In this document: piece by piece, positions 25,010 to 32,828 of the stretch
How the letters are laid out: every line of letters starts with the position of its first letter
How positions within the stretch are numbered: position 1 is the stretch's first letter
DNA from: Chitinophaga japonensis
GTDB taxonomy: Bacteria; Bacteroidota; Bacteroidia; Chitinophagales; Chitinophagaceae
Assembly: GCF_007830125.1 (NCBI RefSeq)
Contig: NZ_VLLG01000006.1
Coordinates: forward strand, 62,001 to 126,000
Reading direction: 5' to 3'
DNA: 64,000 nucleotides
Made by a program: the position numbers and the translations under genes
Notes under the pieces: model-generated
What the model saw: the letters and a program-made list of their open reading frames with translations, nothing else
The model's database searches: none
What the model was told of the DNA's origin: nothing

Positions 25010-25634
25010 CTGTTATTGTCAGCTTTCCGGCCTGTTCCTTTACAAAGGCCCGGTCTACCCGCGCAGCCTGGGGAATGCGGCCCAGCCTGGGGTAGCCGCT
25101 CCACTGCACCACTTCGTCCTCGTTGGTATGATAATCTCCGCTGAAGATCCAGCCCAGTACGGGAATACCGCTTTGCTGCAGCACCCGCGCCGTAAGCAGG
25201 GAATGATTGATGCTGCCCAGGTAGTTCTGCGCCACGATGATCACCTGCGCCTGCAGCCGGGCTACCAGGTCCAGGGTAAACACGTCCTCGTTCAGGGGCA
25301 CCATCAAACCGCCGGCGCCCTCTGCCACCAGCCAGCGATCCGCCGGCTGCACGATCTCCGCCTGCTGCAGTACCCGTTCCACGTCTATGCGGGTTTGTTC
25401 CAGCCTGGCCGCCAGGTGGGGAGAGGCCGGCTCCCGCAGGCAATATACTTCTTTATGGCATACGGATACCGGGTTGCTCAGCAGGGAGCGCACCGTTTCC
25501 GTGTCCGTACCTTCCTCCAGCCCTGTTTGCACGGGTTTCCAGTAATCCGCCTGCAGCGCCTCCGTTACGCAGGCCGCGGTCAGGGTTTTTCCCACGCCGG
25601 TGCCTATACCGGTAATAAATATCCTTTTATACAT
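24999..25634 (-). CDS. bioD: Dethiobiotin synthase
   Basis: 211 aa from the ATG at 25634; a GTG codon directly before it (25637) is an alternative. It closes the ureido ring of dethiobiotin from diaminopelargonate, CO2 and ATP. The P-loop G-I-G-T-G-V-G-K-T is at residues 8-16, followed by K-P-V-Q-T-G (substrate/Mg loop), then E-G-A-G-G-L-M-V-P-L near 110-119. No other bio gene is in the window. It heads a bioD / cyclo-ligase / lpxK / rnr run on the minus strand. Confidence 0.95.
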   Translation of the reverse strand: MYKRIFITGIGTGVGKTLTAACVTEALQADYWKPVQTGLEEGTDTETVRSLLSNPVSVCHKEVYCLREPASPHLAARLEQTRIDVERVLQQAEIVQPADRWLVAEGAGGLMVPLNEDVFTLDLVARLQAQVIIVAQNYLGSINHSLLTARVLQQSGIPVLGWIFSGDYHTNEDEVVQWSGYPRLGRIPQAARVDRAFVKEQAGKLTITGAH

Positions 25635-25641
25635 CACGCGG

Positions 25642-25649
25642 CAAAGATA
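25642..25649 (-). promoter_or_regulatory. -7 promoter element for bioD
   Basis: On the minus strand TATCTTTG matches TAnnTTTG. It ends 7 bases before the ATG, so the message would be nearly leaderless. No good -33 element is seen. Confidence 0.4.
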
Positions 25650-25745
25650 GCAGTTCCTTCCAAATACATACTCCTCTCAATATCAACCCTTTGGCGGCCT
25701 CCCGATTTTTTATCTTAATTTAGCCGCTGCTAACACAATAACCGT

Positions 25746-27104
25746 ATGAAGTTCTGCAACAATATTCTCGAAACGATCGGCAACACCCCTTTAGTAAAAC
25801 TGAACCGCGTTACTGCCGCCCTGCCCTGCCCCGTAATGGCCAAGGTGGAATTCTTTAACCCCGGCAACTCCATTAAGGACCGCATGGCCATCAAGATGGT
25901 GGAAGTGGCCGAACAGCAGGGGCTGCTGAAACCCGGCGGCACCATCATAGAAGGCACTTCCGGCAATACCGGCATGGGCCTGGCGCTCGCGGCCGTTATA
26001 AAAGGCTACAAATGCATTTTTACTACTACAGATAAACAGTCCAAGGAAAAAATGGACATCCTGAAAGCAGTAGGCGCAGAAGTGATCGTATGCCCCACCA
26101 ATGTAGAGCCCGAAGACCCTCGCTCCTACTACTCCGTGGCCAGGCGCCTGGCAAAGGAGATACCCAACTCCTTTTATGTAAACCAGTATGACAACCTGGC
26201 CAACCGGGATGCGCACTATGAACAGACCGGCCCGGAGATCTGGGAGCAAACGGATGGTAAGATCACCCACCTGGTGGTGGCTACCGGCACCGGCGGCACC
26301 GTAACCGGCACCGGTAAATTCCTGAAGGAAAAGAACCCGGGTATACAGGTATGGGCCATTGACAGCTACGGCTCCCTGCTGAAAAAATACCATGAGACCG
26401 GTGAGCTGGATATGTCGGAAGTATATCCCTACATTACTGAAGGCATCGGCGAGGATTTTGTGCCGCAGAACTACGATATGAGCGTGATAGACCATTTTGA
26501 GAAGGTAACCGACAAGGACGGCGCTATCATGGCCCGCCGCATTGCCAAAGAAGAAGGCATCTTTGTAGGTTACTCCGCCGGATCGGCCATTGCAGGATTG
26601 CTGCAGCTTAAAGACAAGCTGAAGCCTACGGACCTGGTAGTAGTGGTGTTCCACGATCATGGCAGCCGCTACGTAGGCAAGGTGTACAATGACCAGTGGA
26701 TGATGGAACGCGGCTTCCTGGATGTAAAGACCGTAAAGGATGTGGTAAATACCCGCCGCAACCTGCCGCTGGTGACCATCACCGCGGAAGAGAAGGTAAG
26801 CGACGCCATTGCCAAAATGAAAAAATTTGAGATCGAGCATATCCCCGTGCTGCACAACAGCGAGATCGTGGGCGCGGTATCTGAAGGCGGCCTGTTCAGC
26901 AGGCTGATAGATGACGCCAACCTGAAAGACGCCCAGGTGAGGCAGGTAATGCAGCCCGCTTTTCCGCAGGTGAGCATGGATACGCCCATAGAAAAGCTTT
27001 CCGTATACATCAACAAGGAAAATGGCGCCGTGCTGGCCGCAGACGAGAGCGGCAGCTACCACATTGTTACCAAGTACGATATCATCCAGGCGCTGGGAGC
27101 CTGA
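25746..27104 (+). CDS. Cystathionine beta-synthase-type PLP enzyme with CBS domain pair
   Basis: 452 aa. The fold-II PLP domain (about 1-325) has the Schiff-base Lys44 in N-S-I-K-D-R, the substrate loop E-G-T-S-G-N-T-G (about 69-76) and the PLP-phosphate loop G-T-G-G-T-V-T-G-T-G (about 180-190). The C-terminal region (about 340-450) holds two CBS motifs (V-S-D-A-I-A-K-M and a second half ending H-I-V-T-K-Y-D-I), which bind adenosine nucleotides or SAM in related proteins. Length and domain order match cystathionine beta-synthase, which joins serine and homocysteine; cysteine synthase activity cannot be excluded. Heme ligands of the human enzyme are absent. Confidence 0.92.
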   Translation: MKFCNNILETIGNTPLVKLNRVTAALPCPVMAKVEFFNPGNSIKDRMAIKMVEVAEQQGLLKPGGTIIEGTSGNTGMGLALAAVIKGYKCIFTTTDKQSKEKMDILKAVGAEVIVCPTNVEPEDPRSYYSVARRLAKEIPNSFYVNQYDNLANRDAHYEQTGPEIWEQTDGKITHLVVATGTGGTVTGTGKFLKEKNPGIQVWAIDSYGSLLKKYHETGELDMSEVYPYITEGIGEDFVPQNYDMSVIDHFEKVTDKDGAIMARRIAKEEGIFVGYSAGSAIAGLLQLKDKLKPTDLVVVVFHDHGSRYVGKVYNDQWMMERGFLDVKTVKDVVNTRRNLPLVTITAEEKVSDAIAKMKKFEIEHIPVLHNSEIVGAVSEGGLFSRLIDDANLKDAQVRQVMQPAFPQVSMDTPIEKLSVYINKENGAVLAADESGSYHIVTKYDIIQALGA

Positions 27105-27150
27105 GTAATTAAGCATGAATAATTAATAATTAATAATATTTGTAAGGCAG

Positions 27151-27954
27151 GTGTTCCGATTGAATTCAGCGCGACCGCAACGCATTATCTCCCTGGTGCC
27201 TTCGCAAACCGAGCTGCTGCACCACCTGGGGCTGGAGGCGGAAGTGGTGGGCATCACCAAATTCTGCGTGCACCCCGATCACTGGTTCCGCAGCAAAACC
27301 CGCATAGGCGGCACCAAAAGCCTGCACCTGGACAAGATCCGCAGCCTGCAGCCCCAACTGATCCTGGCCAATAAGGAAGAGAACCAGCGGGAGCAGGTAG
27401 AAGTCCTCATGCAGGAATTTCCCGTGTGGACCAGCGACATTCACACCCTGGAAGACGCGCTGGATATGATCCGCCAGGTAGGCGGGCTTACTGGCCGGGC
27501 CGCTGCGGCGGCACAGTTAAGCAGGGAGATACAGGCCCGGTTCGCAACACTGCGCGACAGCCTGCCGGACGAGGGCTCCTCCTGGCACGCTGCCTACTTT
27601 ATCTGGCGCAAGCCCTGGATGGTGGCCGGCGGTGACACCTTCATCCATTCCATGCTGGCAGCCTGCGGCCTGCAGAATAGCTTTGCCGGCACGCCCCGCT
27701 ACCCCGAAATATCCCTGTCCCAACTACCGGAATGCTTTGATGGCGTACCGGCCGGCCGGCAACTGGTATTGCTGTCGTCCGAGCCCTACCCTTTTAAAGA
27801 ACAGCATATCGCGGAGATCACCGCGGCGCTCCCCCATGCCCGCGTGCTGCTGGTTGATGGGGAAATGTTCTCCTGGTACGGCAGCCGCCTGCTGGAGGCC
27901 CCTGCTTATTTCCGGCAGTTATTACAGGCAATAAAACAGAAAATCGATATATAA
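27151..27954 (+). CDS. Helical-backbone metal receptor, BtuF-like cobalamin/metal-binding protein
   Basis: 267 aa from a GTG at 27151. The fold is the periplasmic-binding-protein class III: I-I-S-L-V-P-S-Q-T-E-L-L near residue 12, G-I-T-K-F-C-V-H-P (about 34-42), L-I-L-A-N-K-E-E-N (about 70-78) and a central long helix. This resembles BtuF-type cobalamin binders. Unlike BtuF there is no signal peptide or lipobox, so it may be cytosolic, or the true start may be mis-set. No btuCD or TonB-dependent receptor is adjacent. The preceding gap carries AATTAATAAT words at 27114-27136. Confidence 0.8.
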   Translation: MFRLNSARPQRIISLVPSQTELLHHLGLEAEVVGITKFCVHPDHWFRSKTRIGGTKSLHLDKIRSLQPQLILANKEENQREQVEVLMQEFPVWTSDIHTLEDALDMIRQVGGLTGRAAAAAQLSREIQARFATLRDSLPDEGSSWHAAYFIWRKPWMVAGGDTFIHSMLAACGLQNSFAGTPRYPEISLSQLPECFDGVPAGRQLVLLSSEPYPFKEQHIAEITAALPHARVLLVDGEMFSWYGSRLLEAPAYFRQLLQAIKQKIDI

Positions 27955-28117
27955 GGCAGGCCGGCTTCGGTACTTTCCCGGTGTTTTCCTATGTTTTCCC
28001 CCTGTCATCCCTGTTAAGTTCCCGGTCAGCTCCTGTGAAACGCCCATTTCCCTCCCACTTCCTGGCAACCTTTCCTCCCCGTGCCCCGTACTCATATACG
28101 TACTAAACCTGCAATCC

Positions 28118-28555
28118 ATGGAAAGAAGGGACTTTGTAACCAATCTCAGTGTGGCGCTGGCGCTGGCATGCACCGGCGGACTGGCCGCCTGCAGCAAAAG
28201 CGACTCCGGCGACCCTGATCCCAATCCCGGCGGCGGTGGCGGCGCCCTGCTCACCGCCAATCTCGGCTCCGAGCTGCAAAACACTGGCGACTATAAAATA
28301 GGCGGCGGCGTGATCCTGATCAGGATAGCAGCCGGCAATACGGTATCCTCCTTTGCCGCCCTGTCCAGCACCTGCACGCACCAGGGCTGCACCGTGGCCC
28401 GGTTCAACAGCAGCACCAACCTGATTGAGTGCAATGCGCCCTGCGGCCATGGCAGCCGTTACACCACCAGCGGCGCTGTCAACACCGGCCCCGCCACCGC
28501 GGCGCTGGCCAAACGGACGATCACCATCAGCGGCAGCACGCTGACCGTCACCTGA
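28118..28555 (+). CDS. Rieske [2Fe-2S] lipoprotein with unusual ligand spacing
   Basis: 145 aa. The N-terminus has a twin Arg (E-R-R-D-F), a hydrophobic stretch and a lipobox L-A-A-C at about residues 22-25, so it may be Tat-exported and lipid-anchored. A Gly/Pro linker (about 34-42) precedes a single Rieske domain. The first cluster motif is canonical, C86-T-H88-Q-G-C91. The second reads C105-N-A-P-C109-G-H111-G-S, whereas the family norm is C-P-C-H-G-S. Either C105 or C109 could be the ligand, and three residues appear inserted. Small Rieske lipoproteins of this kind act in electron transfer; no oxidase partner is adjacent. Confidence 0.85.
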   Translation: MERRDFVTNLSVALALACTGGLAACSKSDSGDPDPNPGGGGGALLTANLGSELQNTGDYKIGGGVILIRIAAGNTVSSFAALSSTCTHQGCTVARFNSSTNLIECNAPCGHGSRYTTSGAVNTGPATAALAKRTITISGSTLTVT

Positions 28556-28557
28556 TG

Positions 28558-28685
28558 CAAAAGCGGAAAGCTGAAGGCAGAAAGCAACGAAGCCATTGGC
28601 GCGAGTCCCTTATTCCGGTTCGCCCTGATCAGCTTTTTGCTTTCTGCTTTAGGCTTTCTGCCTTACACCTTTTGCTTTCTCCTTT
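28558..28685. repeat. Inverted repeat of AAAGCGGAAAGCTG / GCTTTCTGCTTT words
   Basis: The left arm (about 28558-28593) has AAAAGCGGAAAGCTGAAGG and CAGAAAGC; the right arm (about 28629-28685) has GCTTTTTGCTTTCTGC, TAGGCTTTCTGCC and TTTTGCTTTC. It may terminate the Rieske transcript. Its right end overlaps the fba -33 element. Confidence 0.7.
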
Positions 28686-28700
28686 TTCCAAGTATCTTTG
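28671..28700 (+). promoter_or_regulatory. Bacteroidota-type promoter for fba
   Basis: TTTG at 28671-28674 (-33) and TATCTTTG at 28693-28700 (-7), spaced 18 bases; this is the best promoter match in the window. The predicted leader to the ATG at 28732 is about 25 bases. Confidence 0.75.
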
Positions 28701-28731
28701 CCCTCCGTAAACAGTAAACAATTAAAACTAT

Positions 28732-29799
28732 ATGGGAAAATACAGAGCCGGCGTGTTATTCGGCGAAGAGCTGGAAGCGCTGTATAAGGATGCAAAGGAA
28801 AATGCATTTGCCATGCCTGCGGTGAACGTGGTAGGCACCAACTCAGTAAACGCAGTGCTGGAAACCGCTGCCAAAGTAAACTCTCCGGTAATTATACAGT
28901 TCTCCAACGGCGGAGCGCAGTTCTTTGCCGGTAAAGGCATGCCCAATGACAAGCTGCAGGCGAATATTGCCGGCGGTATCTCCGGCGCCAAGCATGTACA
29001 TGAAGTAGCCAAATACTACGGCGTGCCCGTAGTGCTGCATACAGACCATGCCGCTAAAAAGTGGCTCCCCTGGATAGACGGCCTGCTGGATGCCGGCGAA
29101 GTCTTCAAGCAGCAAACCGGCCAGCCCCTGTACAGCTCCCATATGCTGGACCTGTCTGAAGAGCCGATCCAGGAGAACATCGAGATCTCCAAAAAGTATT
29201 TTGAAAGAATGAACAAGCTGGGCATGTCCATCGAGATAGAGCTGGGCGTAACCGGCGGTGAAGAAGATGGCGTGGACAATTCCGGCGTGGACAACTCCAA
29301 GCTGTACACCCAGCCCGAAGAAGTGGCCTATGCCTACGAAACCCTGTCACAGGTTGGCTCCCGCTTTACCGTGGCCGCCGCTTTCGGTAACGTGCACGGC
29401 GTATACTCCCCCGGCAACGTGGAGCTGCGCCCCGTTATACTGAAGAACAGCCAGGATTTTATCCAGCAGAAACATAAAACAGCCAACAAGCCCGTGTACT
29501 ACGTATTCCACGGCGGCTCCGGTTCTCCCAAGGAGCAGATCCGTGAAGCCCTGGGCTACGGCGTGATCAAGATGAACATTGACACCGACATGCAATGGGC
29601 TTTCTGGGAAGGCGTGCATGACTATTACGAGGCCAAAAGGGATTACCTGCAGGCCCAGCTCGGCAACCCGGAAGGTGCGGACAAGCCGAACAAAAAGTAC
29701 TATGATCCCCGGGTATGGCTGCGCAAGGGCGAAGAAACCTTTGTGAAGCGCCTGGAAGAAGCATTTGCCGACCTGAACTGCATCAACAGGAACGCATAA
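28732..29799 (+). CDS. fba: Class II fructose-bisphosphate aldolase
   Basis: 355 aa, the size of the long (FbaA-type) class IIa enzymes. It cleaves fructose 1,6-bisphosphate in glycolysis and works in reverse in gluconeogenesis. Zn-ligand and catalytic motifs are visible: V-V-L-H-T-D-H-A-A (residues about 99-107), S-H-M-L-D-L-S-E-E, E-L-G-V-T-G-G-E-E-D, F-G-N-V-H-G-V-Y, V-F-H-G-G-S-G-S (about 259-266) and K-M-N-I-D-T-D. A strong-looking promoter lies upstream and a purine-rich hairpin downstream, so it is probably a single-gene transcript. Confidence 0.97.
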   Translation: MGKYRAGVLFGEELEALYKDAKENAFAMPAVNVVGTNSVNAVLETAAKVNSPVIIQFSNGGAQFFAGKGMPNDKLQANIAGGISGAKHVHEVAKYYGVPVVLHTDHAAKKWLPWIDGLLDAGEVFKQQTGQPLYSSHMLDLSEEPIQENIEISKKYFERMNKLGMSIEIELGVTGGEEDGVDNSGVDNSKLYTQPEEVAYAYETLSQVGSRFTVAAAFGNVHGVYSPGNVELRPVILKNSQDFIQQKHKTANKPVYYVFHGGSGSPKEQIREALGYGVIKMNIDTDMQWAFWEGVHDYYEAKRDYLQAQLGNPEGADKPNKKYYDPRVWLRKGEETFVKRLEEAFADLNCINRNA

Positions 29800-29816
29800 T
29801 CATACTGAAGAAGAAA

Positions 29817-29876
29817 GGAAAAGGGAGAAGGGAAAAGGGAGAAAGAACAGACTCCTTTTTCCCTTCTCCTTTTTCC
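29817..29876. terminator. Purine/pyrimidine inverted repeat after fba
   Basis: The arm 29817-29841 (GGAAAAGGGAGAAGGG and so on) is complementary, with few mismatches, to 29852-29876 (CTCCTTTTTCCCTTCTCC and so on). The loop is about ten bases, followed by a T-rich tract. It is built of GGGAAAA and GGGAGAA words and probably ends the fba transcript. Confidence 0.65.
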
Positions 29877-30029
29877 CTTTTTCCCAATTCATTAAACAAT
29901 ACACATATATAAATAATACATTCAAATTATTGTGTTACAGGTTCTTTTAGCGTAATATTGCGAACTAAAAAAGGGAGTGTAAATATAATTCGTATCTTGC
30001 ACCACTATTTTTTAACCTAATAGTAATAT

Positions 30030-30878
30030 ATGTCAAGCTGGTTTAAGCGCATTAAACAGGGCATTTCAACATCTACCAGTGAAAAGAAGGAAGCACCGGA
30101 CGGTTTATGGCACAAATGTCCTAACTGTAAGAAAACCATTACTGTAAAAGACCTGCGGGAACATTACTACGTTTGCGACAAATGCAATTACCACAACCGC
30201 ATCAATTCCGCGGAATACTTTGAGATAATATTTGATGACAGCGAATACGAGGAGCTTTTCCCGAACATCTACCCAAAGGATATGCTGGGCTTCCAGGACC
30301 TGAAACCCTACGGGGAACGGTTAAAGGAAGCGCAGAAGCGCTCCGGCCTGAAAGACGCCATGCGCGTGGGCGCAGGCAAGGTGCTGGGCAACGACCTCGT
30401 GGTGGCCTGCATGGACTTCGCCTTTATCGGCGGCTCCATGGGCTCCGTGGTAGGAGAAAAGATCGCACGCTCCATTGATCATTGCATTGCGCATAAAATG
30501 CCGTTAATGATCATTTCCAAATCCGGCGGCGCCCGCATGATGGAAAGCGCCTTCTCCCTGATGCAGATGGCCAAAACATCCGCCAAGCTTACCCAGTTGG
30601 CCAATGCCAGGCTGCCTTATATTTCCCTGATGACAGACCCCACCACCGGCGGCGTAACGGCCTCCTATGCCATGCTGGGCGACCTCAACATCGCCGAGCC
30701 CAAAGCGCTGATCGGTTTTGCCGGCCCCCGTGTTATCAAGGAAACGATCAAGAAAGACCTCCCGGAAGGGTTCCAGAGCGCCGAATTCCTGCAGGAGCAC
30801 GGTTTCCTGGATTTTATTGTGGACCGTAAAGAACTGAAACAAAAGCTGGCAATGGTGCTGGAGATGTTTAAACACTAA
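30030..30878 (+). CDS. accD: Acetyl-CoA carboxylase carboxyltransferase subunit beta
   Basis: 282 aa, normal length. With AccA it transfers CO2 from biotin to acetyl-CoA, giving malonyl-CoA for fatty-acid synthesis. The zinc ribbon is intact: C30-P-N-C33 and C49-D-K-C52. The crotonase-fold carboxyltransferase motifs S-K-S-G-G-A-R-M-M-E and T-D-P-T-T-G-G-V-T-A-S follow. A TATCTTGC box (29993-30000) upstream is close to the -7 consensus. It overlaps smpB by one base (TAATG), so the two are translated together. Confidence 0.96.
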   Translation: MSSWFKRIKQGISTSTSEKKEAPDGLWHKCPNCKKTITVKDLREHYYVCDKCNYHNRINSAEYFEIIFDDSEYEELFPNIYPKDMLGFQDLKPYGERLKEAQKRSGLKDAMRVGAGKVLGNDLVVACMDFAFIGGSMGSVVGEKIARSIDHCIAHKMPLMIISKSGGARMMESAFSLMQMAKTSAKLTQLANARLPYISLMTDPTTGGVTASYAMLGDLNIAEPKALIGFAGPRVIKETIKKDLPEGFQSAEFLQEHGFLDFIVDRKELKQKLAMVLEMFKH

Positions 30879-31315
30879 TGGCAGAGCTAAAGAACAGATC
30901 GGCTTATTTTGAGTATGCAATAGAAGATAAATATATTGCAGGCATCGTATTGACCGGCACCGAGATCAAATCCATCCGGGCCGGTAAAGTGAGCTTTAAC
31001 GATGCCTTCTGTTATTTTTCCAGGGGAGAGCTGTTTGTAAAAAGCCTGCATATCGCCATCTACTCCCATGGTACCTATGCCAACCATGATCCCCTGCGGG
31101 AACGCAAGCTCCTGCTCACCAAACGGGAGCTGCGCAAAATGGAGAACAAACTGAAAGAAAGGGGCTATACCATCATTCCCCTGCGCATTTTTATCAATGA
31201 AAAGGGACTGGCCAAAATGGAAATAGGCCTGGGCAAGGGGAAAAAGCTGCACGACAAGCGGGAAAGCATCAAGCAAAGGGAAACAGAACGAGAGCTTCGC
31301 CGGTATGTAAAATAA
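30878..31315 (+). CDS. smpB: SsrA-binding protein SmpB
   Basis: 145 aa. SmpB brings tmRNA to stalled ribosomes for trans-translation. Visible features are the N-terminal N-R-S-A-Y-F-E-Y, G-I-V-L-T-G-T-E-I-K-S-I-R (about 25-37), the H-I-A-I-Y-S-H-G-T-Y region, R-E-R-K-L-L-L, and the basic C-terminal tail K-G-K-K-L-H-D-K-R-E-S-I-K that enters the decoding centre. Start at 30878 overlaps the accD stop. No tmRNA gene was seen in this window. Confidence 0.96.
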   Translation: MAELKNRSAYFEYAIEDKYIAGIVLTGTEIKSIRAGKVSFNDAFCYFSRGELFVKSLHIAIYSHGTYANHDPLRERKLLLTKRELRKMENKLKERGYTIIPLRIFINEKGLAKMEIGLGKGKKLHDKRESIKQRETERELRRYVK

Positions 31316-31425
31316 AATGATTATCCGTTTACGTAACCAGGTATGAACCACTATCCGCTTCGCTGTCATGTCAGGGCCGCTATGTCCGGCACTACAGTAG
31401 CACTGGCGCTTGATCAGGGACCTCG

Positions 31426-31492
31426 CCACAGCCGGGGTGTAATCGGCTGTGGGTGCCCTTTGGGGTTCCTTTTTGGGCAAGCAAAAAGGAAC
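31426..31492. repeat. Tandem hairpins between smpB and the lipoprotein gene
   Basis: Hairpin 1: CCACAGCCG (31426-31434) with CGGCTGTGG (31444-31452), nine perfect pairs. Hairpin 2: GTTCCTTTTT (31465-31474) with AAAAAGGAAC (31483-31492), ten perfect pairs, loop GGGCAAGC. GC-rich sequence joins them. The second hairpin type, with a GCAAGCAAAAAG loop side, is one I recall in many bacterial intergenic regions. Confidence 0.7.
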
Positions 31493-31521
31493 AATATGCA
31501 AATCATAAACTTCAACTGTTC

Positions 31522-32658
31522 ATGCGTAACTACACACGGCTGATCATGGCCGCTATCCTATTCCTATCCGTATCCTGCAAGTCAGGCGAAAAACTCTATA
31601 ACAAAGGCCGCTATGACGATGCCGTAACCGCCTTCGTAAAAAAGCTGCAGCGCCGGCCGCAGGATGCCATCGCCCTGCAGTTGCTGCCCAAAGCGTACCA
31701 ACAATCATTACAACTACATGAGGACCGCGTAAGCGGCTACCTCCGCTCGGACGATCCCCTGAAATGGGAATCCGTAAGGCGGGAATACCGCGTCCTGCAG
31801 CACCTCTATGATGTTATACACACCTCCCCCGCAGCACTCAGCGTGGTACAGCCTAAAGATTACCGCAGCGCCATCACCGGCGCCCAGGAAAATGCCGCCC
31901 AGGTAAGGTATGAGCGCGGCATGGAGCTGCTGGAGCGCGGCGACAAGGCCAGCGCCCGCGAAGCCTATGACGAATTTGCCGCCACGCTCAAAATGGTGAA
32001 CAATTACCGGGATGCCCGGCAACGTATGGAGGAAGCCTTTGAGCTGGGCACTATCAACGTATTGGTCAGCCGCATAGAAGTACGCAGCCCGTACTACCAG
32101 TTCAGCGCCGACCAGTTCCGCGATGCGCTGGTACGCAACCTGCAGCAGCGCGGCGTCAACCGCTTCGTGAAGTTCACAGACGAACGCTTTGCCCGCGGGG
32201 AGAACATACAGCCGGATGAATACCTGGAAATGCAGTTCTACGATTTTGAAGTGGGACAAACCTATGTGGACCGCTCCCAGCGCGAAGTAAGCCGCGAAAT
32301 AGAGACCGGCTCCGTAAAAGACACCAGCGGCAAGGTCATTAAAAGATACACCACCGTAAAGGCCACCATCTATATCACCCGGAAAACCGTCGTTTCCCGC
32401 GGCCTGCTGGACTACCGCATCATTGATGTAGCCAATAACCAGGTGCTGCGTACAGACCGCATACCCGGCAGCTATACCTGGGTGAACCAGGTAGGCACCT
32501 TCCGCGGCGATGAAAGGGCCCTCAGCGAGGAAGACAAACGGCAACTGGGCGGTGTGGACGCCCCGCCGCCGCCCCCGCAGGAGCTGTTCATGCTCTTTAC
32601 CCGCCCTATCTACGACCAGTTGGCCAGGGACCTGCAAAGCTTTTACAGCAGGCTGTAA
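31522..32658 (+). CDS. TPR-like lipoprotein, unknown function
   Basis: 378 aa from the ATG at 31522. The frame is open back to 31453 but that part reads through the tandem hairpins and would bury the signal. Residues 1-18 are a lipoprotein signal ending L-S-V-S-C19. Immediately after comes a TPR-like helix pair (Y-N-K-G-R-Y-D-D-A-V-T-A-F-V-K-K-L-Q-R) at about 25-60, and a second, Y-E-R-G-M-E-L-L-E-R-G-D-K-A-S-A-R at about 110-125. The rest is a beta-rich domain with a Pro-rich stretch near 345 (A-P-P-P-P-P). It is an envelope lipoprotein of no recognised function. It lies upstream of the toxin locus but is separated from it by 170 bases. Confidence 0.75.
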   Translation: MRNYTRLIMAAILFLSVSCKSGEKLYNKGRYDDAVTAFVKKLQRRPQDAIALQLLPKAYQQSLQLHEDRVSGYLRSDDPLKWESVRREYRVLQHLYDVIHTSPAALSVVQPKDYRSAITGAQENAAQVRYERGMELLERGDKASAREAYDEFAATLKMVNNYRDARQRMEEAFELGTINVLVSRIEVRSPYYQFSADQFRDALVRNLQQRGVNRFVKFTDERFARGENIQPDEYLEMQFYDFEVGQTYVDRSQREVSREIETGSVKDTSGKVIKRYTTVKATIYITRKTVVSRGLLDYRIIDVANNQVLRTDRIPGSYTWVNQVGTFRGDERALSEEDKRQLGGVDAPPPPPQELFMLFTRPIYDQLARDLQSFYSRL

Positions 32659-32730
32659 TGCCTGCTTTATTTACCGGCTCCACACAAAATATTTTTTCTT
32701 AATTTGTAAAAAATATTAATATTGCAATTG

Positions 32731-32756
32731 ATTACACGGGGATGCCCCATTGTAAT
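32731..32756. promoter_or_regulatory. Imperfect palindrome upstream of the toxin locus
   Basis: The outer arms ATTACA (32731-32736) and TGTAAT (32751-32756) and inner GGG/CCC pairs form a 26-base imperfect dyad, about 73 bases before the first gene. TTAATTTG (32699-32706) just upstream is one base off the -7 consensus, so the dyad could be an operator near the transcription start, or a leader hairpin. Confidence 0.35.
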
Positions 32757-32828
32757 GATTGAGTAATCCGTATAACTGTGTAGTAGTAGTAACAAACCCT
32801 GTATACCTATACCCTATTTGCCTTGCCT

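Noticed and set aside
31453..31521. 23-residue N-terminal extension of the TPR-like lipoprotein
   Set aside because: It would translate the tandem hairpins and hide the lipoprotein signal, which begins at the ATG at 31522.
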